From: JBKPRX01 sp046734795
GTDB lineage: Bacteria > Actinomycetota > Thermoleophilia > Gaiellales > Gaiellaceae
Assembly: GCA_046734795.1 (NCBI GenBank)
Contig: JBKPRX010000161.1
Coordinates: 1 to 8,658, forward strand
Length of the DNA stretch: 8,658 nucleotides
Reading direction: 5' to 3'
The notes beneath the pieces were generated by a model. That model was not told the DNA's origin. It did no database searches and saw only the letters and a list, made by a program, of their open reading frames with translations. Below are positions 5,712 to 8,658 of this stretch, in pieces. The translations under genes were made by a program, and so were the position numbers. Each line of letters opens with the position of its first letter. The stretch's first letter is position 1.

Positions 5712-6077
5712 CTAGTGGAAGTTCGGGCCGCCGGACTTGATCGCGCTGAACCGAATCACCGTCACGGTGTCGCCGGTCGTGACTTCACGGTTGTAGAGCT
5801 GACCGAGGAAGCGCGCCATTTCCTCGGCATTGCGGATCTCCGGGTTGTCGTGCTCGATCTCGCGTGGCGAGCACTCTGCGAGTGACTTGACGTCGACCTT
5901 GTCGATCACCGCCTCGAACACCTTGTCGCGGGGGCCGTAGCGCGCCCCGACGAGGACCTGGACGACCATTCCTTTGCGGTATTTGGCGGACTTGTCGCCG
6001 AGTCGAATCGTCGCGGTCTTCCGATGGCTGCGGAGCTGGTCGGCGACGATCGGCGAGTAGAAGTTGAGTGCGTACAT
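5712..6077 (-). CDS. ASCH/PUA-like domain protein
   Basis: A 121-residue protein beginning MYALNFYSP, with the basic motif SHRKTATIRLGDKSAKYRKG (about 17-36), a strand VVQVLVGARYGPR, then IDKVDVKSLAECSPREIE and a C-terminal GDTVTVIRFS. The small beta-barrel with an early KTATIR-type motif resembles ASCH domains, which share the PUA-like fold and are thought to bind RNA; this is recognition from memory, not a search. I place the start at the ATG at 6077. A TTG at 6098 would add seven residues (MTAPNDP) and overlap the upstream gene by 14 bases, but related proteins as I recall them begin at MYALNFYSP. Neither start has a good Shine-Dalgarno. With the ATG the gap to the upstream dehydrogenase stop is 7 bases, so it is the last gene of a three-gene operon. 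Confidence 0.75.
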   Translation of the reverse strand: MYALNFYSPIVADQLRSHRKTATIRLGDKSAKYRKGMVVQVLVGARYGPRDKVFEAVIDKVDVKSLAECSPREIEHDNPEIRNAEEMARFLGQLYNREVTTGDTVTVIRFSAIKSGGPNFH

Positions 6078-6084
6078 CGGGTCG

Positions 6085-7176
6085 TTAGGGGCCGTCAAAC
6101 CCGAGGATCATAGGCACTGCCGGCTGAATGTGGCTTCGCGTCACCTGATCCGGTCGCGTGCAGCCGAGCAGGGCGAGACCAGTCGCGATCTCGGCTTGTA
6201 AGAGCTCGAGGACGTGCCGAACACCTGCTTCGCCGTGGGCGGCCAAGCCGAAGATCGGGGCGCGACCTCCCATTGCCGCCGTCGCGCCGAGGGCGAGCGC
6301 CTTCAGGACGTCCGTGCCGCGTCGAATCCCTCCATCGATCAGCACGGGAATGCGTCCGTCGACTGCCTCGGCGACCTCCGGAAGTGCGTCGAGCGTCGCC
6401 GGCGCTCCGTCGAGTTGCCGGCCGCCATGGTTCGAGACGACGATTCCAGCAGCGCCGTGTTCGCACGCAAGCAGCGCGTCCTCGCGCGTCACGATCCCTT
6501 TGACGAGGACGGGAAGCTGCGACCGCGACGCGATCTTTTCGATGTCGCGCCAGGTGACCGATGCCGAGAGAACCGAGAACTGCGCCCGCGGGTCGCCCGG
6601 GTCGTGGCCGATCGCGTCACGGAGATACGGCAACGGAAGCTCGGGAGGCACGGTGAAGCCGAGCCGCTCGTCGCGCTCCCGCCGCCCGAGGAACGGCGTG
6701 TCGACGGTGAGGACGATCGCCTTGCAGTCCGCATCGACCGCTTCGTCGACGTGCGCGTTCGTGAGCCCCTCGTCGCGGAGGACGTACACCTGGGCCCACT
6801 GGAGGAGTCCTGTCGTGCACGCGGCGATCTCCGCGTGAGTCCGTGTCGTGTACGTCGATACGCACATGATCGTGCCGGCGGCCGCCACCGCGCGCGCGGT
6901 CGCAAGCTCTCCGTCCTCGTTGAGCAATCCTTGGTAGGCGACCGGCGAGACCAGGAAAGGCAGGGTCACGCCGACCCCGAGCAGAGTCGTGGTCGTCGAC
7001 ACCTCGGCGACGTCGACGAGGACGCGCGGACGGAAGCGCCAGCGGCCGTACGCGGCGCGATTTTCGCCGAGGGTCACCTCGTCGCCTGCGCCGCCTTCGA
7101 AGTAGCACCAGACGTTCGGATCGACGCTCTCTGCGGCGAGCCGCTCGTAGTCGTGGACGCTGAGGGGCGCGCTCAC
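6085..7176 (-). CDS. FMN-dependent alpha-hydroxy-acid dehydrogenase/oxidase
   Basis: Oxidises an L-2-hydroxy acid (lactate, glycolate or a longer one) to the 2-oxo acid with FMN; the electron acceptor (oxygen or a respiratory carrier) is not readable from sequence. The 363-residue TIM-barrel protein has all residues of the glycolate-oxidase active site: Tyr25 (WCYFEGGAGDE), Tyr131 (QVYV), Asp159 (TVDTP), Lys226 (LVKGI), and His250 and Arg253 in SNHGGRQLD (248-256). The phosphate-binding region is DGGIRRGTDVLKALALGA (281-298). The usual GRP after it reads GRA (AMGGRAPIFGLA, 301-312). There are no membrane anchors or signal peptide. The GTG at 7176 overlaps the Nudix stop (GTGA), has no Shine-Dalgarno, and marks translational coupling. 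Alternatives are lactate oxidase, lactate monooxygenase or a mycofactocin-type MftD, but no mycofactocin genes are nearby. Confidence 0.92.
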   Translation of the reverse strand: MSAPLSVHDYERLAAESVDPNVWCYFEGGAGDEVTLGENRAAYGRWRFRPRVLVDVAEVSTTTTLLGVGVTLPFLVSPVAYQGLLNEDGELATARAVAAAGTIMCVSTYTTRTHAEIAACTTGLLQWAQVYVLRDEGLTNAHVDEAVDADCKAIVLTVDTPFLGRRERDERLGFTVPPELPLPYLRDAIGHDPGDPRAQFSVLSASVTWRDIEKIASRSQLPVLVKGIVTREDALLACEHGAAGIVVSNHGGRQLDGAPATLDALPEVAEAVDGRIPVLIDGGIRRGTDVLKALALGATAAMGGRAPIFGLAAHGEAGVRHVLELLQAEIATGLALLGCTRPDQVTRSHIQPAVPMILGFDGP

Positions 7177-7622
7177 TCGCGGGCGAGCCTATCCAACGCC
7201 TTCTCGGCCATCTCGCGCTCGCCCTTGTACGCGAGTAGCCGCGGCGCCTCGTCGAGCGGCAACCAGCGCGCCTCGGCGACCTCGACCCGCATCTCCGGCG
7301 CGATATCGCCAAGCCGGCCGCGCACCGCACGAACGAGGAAGAAGCTGACGACCTTGAAGACGCGCTCGCCCGGGCGGTCGCCCCAGCGTCGGGTATAGAC
7401 GTAGCGGACGTCGCCGAGCTTTCCGAGCGAGCGGCCCTCGACGCCGGTCTCCTCGTGCACCTCGCGGAGAGCTGCCTCCTCGGTCGACTCGCCCGGGCCG
7501 ACGAGACCCTTCGGTAGCGCCCAGACGCCTTCCGCGCGCCCTTGAGGGCGGATCGCCGCGATCAGCACCCGTCCGCGACTGCGTCGCACAAGGACGCCGC
7601 CTGCCGAGAACTCACGCTCCAT
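7173..7622 (-). CDS. Nudix hydrolase
   Basis: Hydrolyses a nucleoside diphosphate linked to another group; the substrate is not determined. The 149-residue protein carries a complete Nudix box, GLVGPGESTEEAALREVHEETGV (39-61): Gly39, Glu45, Arg53, Glu54, Glu57 and Glu58 are all present. It is preceded by GVWALPKG (32-39), the W-x-L-P-K-G pattern typical of Ap4A/diadenosine polyphosphate hydrolase-like members, so a dinucleoside polyphosphate is a reasonable guess. The N-terminus EREFSAGGVLVRR begins the fold, supporting the ATG at 7622. Only a weak GGTCAGAG precedes it, with no strong ribosome site. First gene of the operon with the FMN enzyme and the ASCH-like gene; its last four bases overlap the FMN enzyme's start. 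It is divergent from groES across a 118-base gap that also holds the CIRCE-controlled promoter. Confidence 0.93.
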   Translation of the reverse strand: MEREFSAGGVLVRRSRGRVLIAAIRPQGRAEGVWALPKGLVGPGESTEEAALREVHEETGVEGRSLGKLGDVRYVYTRRWGDRPGERVFKVVSFFLVRAVRGRLGDIAPEMRVEVAEARWLPLDEAPRLLAYKGEREMAEKALDRLARE

Positions 7623-7643
7623 CTCTGACCGGCGTCATCCCGC

Positions 7644-7672
7644 TTGCCTACAAAGGATGAGGACGCTACACT
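7644..7672 (+). promoter_or_regulatory. Promoter of groESL
   Basis: TTGCCT (7644-7649) and TACACT (7667-7672) are separated by exactly 17 bases, a good vegetative sigma-A pair. The expected start is about 7679, inside the left arm of the CIRCE element, giving a leader of about 62 bases. This arrangement is the usual one for HrcA-repressed groESL operons. Confidence 0.7.
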
Positions 7673-7675
7673 GCC

Positions 7676-7702
7676 CTGGCACTCGACATCCTAGAGTGCC
7701 AG
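7676..7702. promoter_or_regulatory. CIRCE element (HrcA operator)
   Basis: Two perfect 9-base arms, CTGGCACTC (7676-7684) and GAGTGCCAG (7694-7702), flank a 9-base spacer. This is the exact geometry of the CIRCE consensus TTAGCACTC-N9-GAGTGCTAA. The inner six bases of each arm are identical to consensus; the outer differences are matched on both arms so the symmetry is kept. It starts four bases after the -10 box and covers the expected transcription start, so HrcA binding would block groESL, with release on heat stress. The hrcA gene is not in this window. Confidence 0.93.
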
Positions 7703-7740
7703 AAGCTGTCACGAAGTTGGAGACAACGAGGAGGGCGTGA

Positions 7741-8046
7741 ATGAATCTCCAGCCGCTTGGTGACCGCCTGATCGTAGAGATCCTCGAAGAAGAGGAGACG
7801 ACGGTCAGCGGCATCGTGCTGCCGGACACGGCGAAGGAGAAGCCGCAGCGCGGCCGAGTCCTCGCCGTCGGTCCGGGACCCCGGGACGAGGACGGGGAGT
7901 ACATCAAGATGGACGTCGAGGAGGGTGACGAGGTCATCTTCTCCAAGTACGGCGGCACCGAGATCAAGGTCGGTGCGGAAGAAGTCCTGATCCTGCGCGA
8001 GACGGACGTCCTGGCCAAGGTCGTCGGCGACCGCGCGGCGGTCTAG
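7741..8046 (+). CDS. groES: Co-chaperonin GroES
   Basis: The lid of the GroEL folding chamber, a cytoplasmic heptamer. The 101 residues cover the whole 10-kDa chaperonin family: NLQPLGDRLIVE at the N-terminus, the mobile loop around 16-34 with the GroEL-contacting triad Ile25-Val26-Leu27 (SGIVLPDTA), then RGRVLAVGPG (38-47), GDEVIFSKYGGTEIKV, and EEVLILRETDVLAKV near the end. The ATG at 7741 follows a strong GAGGAGGG (7728-7735) with a 5-base spacing. First gene of the groESL operon, under the promoter and CIRCE element just upstream; the stop codon at 8044-8046 is 18 bases from groEL. Confidence 0.98.
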   Translation: MNLQPLGDRLIVEILEEEETTVSGIVLPDTAKEKPQRGRVLAVGPGPRDEDGEYIKMDVEEGDEVIFSKYGGTEIKVGAEEVLILRETDVLAKVVGDRAAV

Positions 8047-8064
8047 AGGAGGTAAGGGAAAACG

Positions 8065-8658
8065 ATGGCTCACAAGGAGCTGAAGTTCAATGAGGATGCG
8101 CGCCGCTCGCTCGAGCGGGGCGTGAACATCCTCGCCGATGCAGTCAAGGTCACGCTCGGCCCGAAGGGCCGCTACGTCGTTCTCGACAAGAAGTTCGGCG
8201 CACCGACGATCACGAACGACGGCGTCACGATCGCGCGTGAGATCGAGGTCGAGGACGTCTTCGAGAACCAGGGCGCGCAGCTCGTGCGCGAGGTTGCGAC
8301 CTCGACGAATGACGTCGCCGGCGACGGCACGACGACGGCAACGGTGCTCGCACAGGCGATCGTCCGCGAGGGGCTGAAGAACGTCGCCGCGGGTGCGAAC
8401 CCGATGGGTCTCAAGCGCGGCATCGAGGCGGCGGTCGAGGCTGTCGTCGAGAACCTGAAGAAGCAGTCGACGGAGATCTCGGGCAAGGAGGACATCGCGC
8501 GCGTAGCGACGATCTCCTCGCGCGAGCGCGAGATCGGCGATGTCATCTCCGACGCGATCGAGAAGGTCGGCAAGGACGGCGTCGTGAACGTCGAGGAAGG
8601 TCAGACGTTCGGCCTCGAGCTCGAGTTCACCGAGGGCATGCAGTTCGACAAGGGCTAC
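8065..8658 (+). CDS. groEL: Chaperonin GroEL (3' part outside window)
   Basis: 60-kDa chaperonin that folds proteins in an ATP-driven tetradecameric ring. The first 198 residues are present, cut by the right edge: the equatorial domain with LGPKGRYVVLDKKFGAPTIT (31-50), Asp52 in NDGVTIAREIE, and the ATPase signature AGDGTTTATVLAQ (85-97) with catalytic Asp87, then the intermediate domain and the start of the apical domain. Most GroELs read ATKTND or ASKAND just before the ATPase motif; here it is ATSTND, with serine at position 80, and GRN is GRY. The ATG at 8065 has AGGAGGT at 8047-8053, 11 bases upstream, directly after the groES stop, plus AAGGG closer in. Regulated with groES through CIRCE. 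Being second in groESL, it is likely the groEL1-type copy; other copies cannot be seen. Confidence 0.98.
   Translation, partial: MAHKELKFNEDARRSLERGVNILADAVKVTLGPKGRYVVLDKKFGAPTITNDGVTIAREIEVEDVFENQGAQLVREVATSTNDVAGDGTTTATVLAQAIVREGLKNVAAGANPMGLKRGIEAAVEAVVENLKKQSTEISGKEDIARVATISSREREIGDVISDAIEKVGKDGVVNVEEGQTFGLELEFTEGMQFDKGY

Noticed and set aside
6214..7398. 394-residue plus-strand open frame opposite the FMN enzyme and Nudix genes
   Set aside because: Antisense to two genes that have complete catalytic motifs.
7635..8073. Minus-strand open frames opposite groES
   Set aside because: They cover the CIRCE element, the promoter and groES, which are certain; no domain is seen.

Overview
This is a GC-rich, gene-dense bacterial segment. 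The largest gap between genes is the 118 bases before groES. It fits a high-GC actinobacterium, possibly a deep branch such as Thermoleophilia. The signs are GTG starts, start codons lying just downstream of TAnnnT -10 boxes (leaderless-like), bacillus-type branched-chain 2-oxo acid dehydrogenase genes, and a groESL operon with a CIRCE box. The taxon is an inference; no marker in the window settles it.

Layout. (1) Bases 1-937, minus strand: a four-helix membrane protein, then lipB (octanoyltransferase, cut by the left edge), joined by a TGATG stop/start overlap. (2) Bases 928-993: a 39-base divergent gap holding face-to-face promoters and a 21-bp near-palindrome, followed by a plus-strand TetR-family regulator (977-1492). 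(3) Bases 1512-5351, minus strand: an operon read right to left as E1-alpha, E1-beta and E2 of a 2-oxo acid dehydrogenase complex, most like branched-chain enzymes, ending in a small SnoaL/NTF2-fold gene. (4) Bases 5427-5699, plus strand: a small double zinc-ribbon protein with a probable leaderless start. (5) Bases 5712-7622, minus strand: a tight operon of a Nudix hydrolase, an FMN-dependent 2-hydroxy-acid dehydrogenase/oxidase and an ASCH/PUA-like protein. (6) Bases 7644-8658, plus strand: a promoter with a CIRCE operator, groES, and the first 198 codons of groEL.

How the genes fit together. LipB attaches octanoate to lipoyl domains, and the E2 gene nearby encodes a protein with one such domain (Lys46), so the left half is a lipoate/oxo-acid dehydrogenase neighbourhood. 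No E3 (dihydrolipoamide dehydrogenase) or lipoyl synthase gene is visible here. The TetR regulator is placed to control both itself and the membrane-protein/lipB unit. The groESL operon is a standard HrcA-type heat-shock unit.

I found no mobile elements, CRISPR arrays, RNA genes or clear intrinsic terminators. I see no strong candidate for an entirely new system. The best leads are the regulatory architecture at 928-993, the unknown membrane protein coupled to lipB, the SnoaL gene fused to the dehydrogenase operon, and the uncharacterised zinc-ribbon protein.
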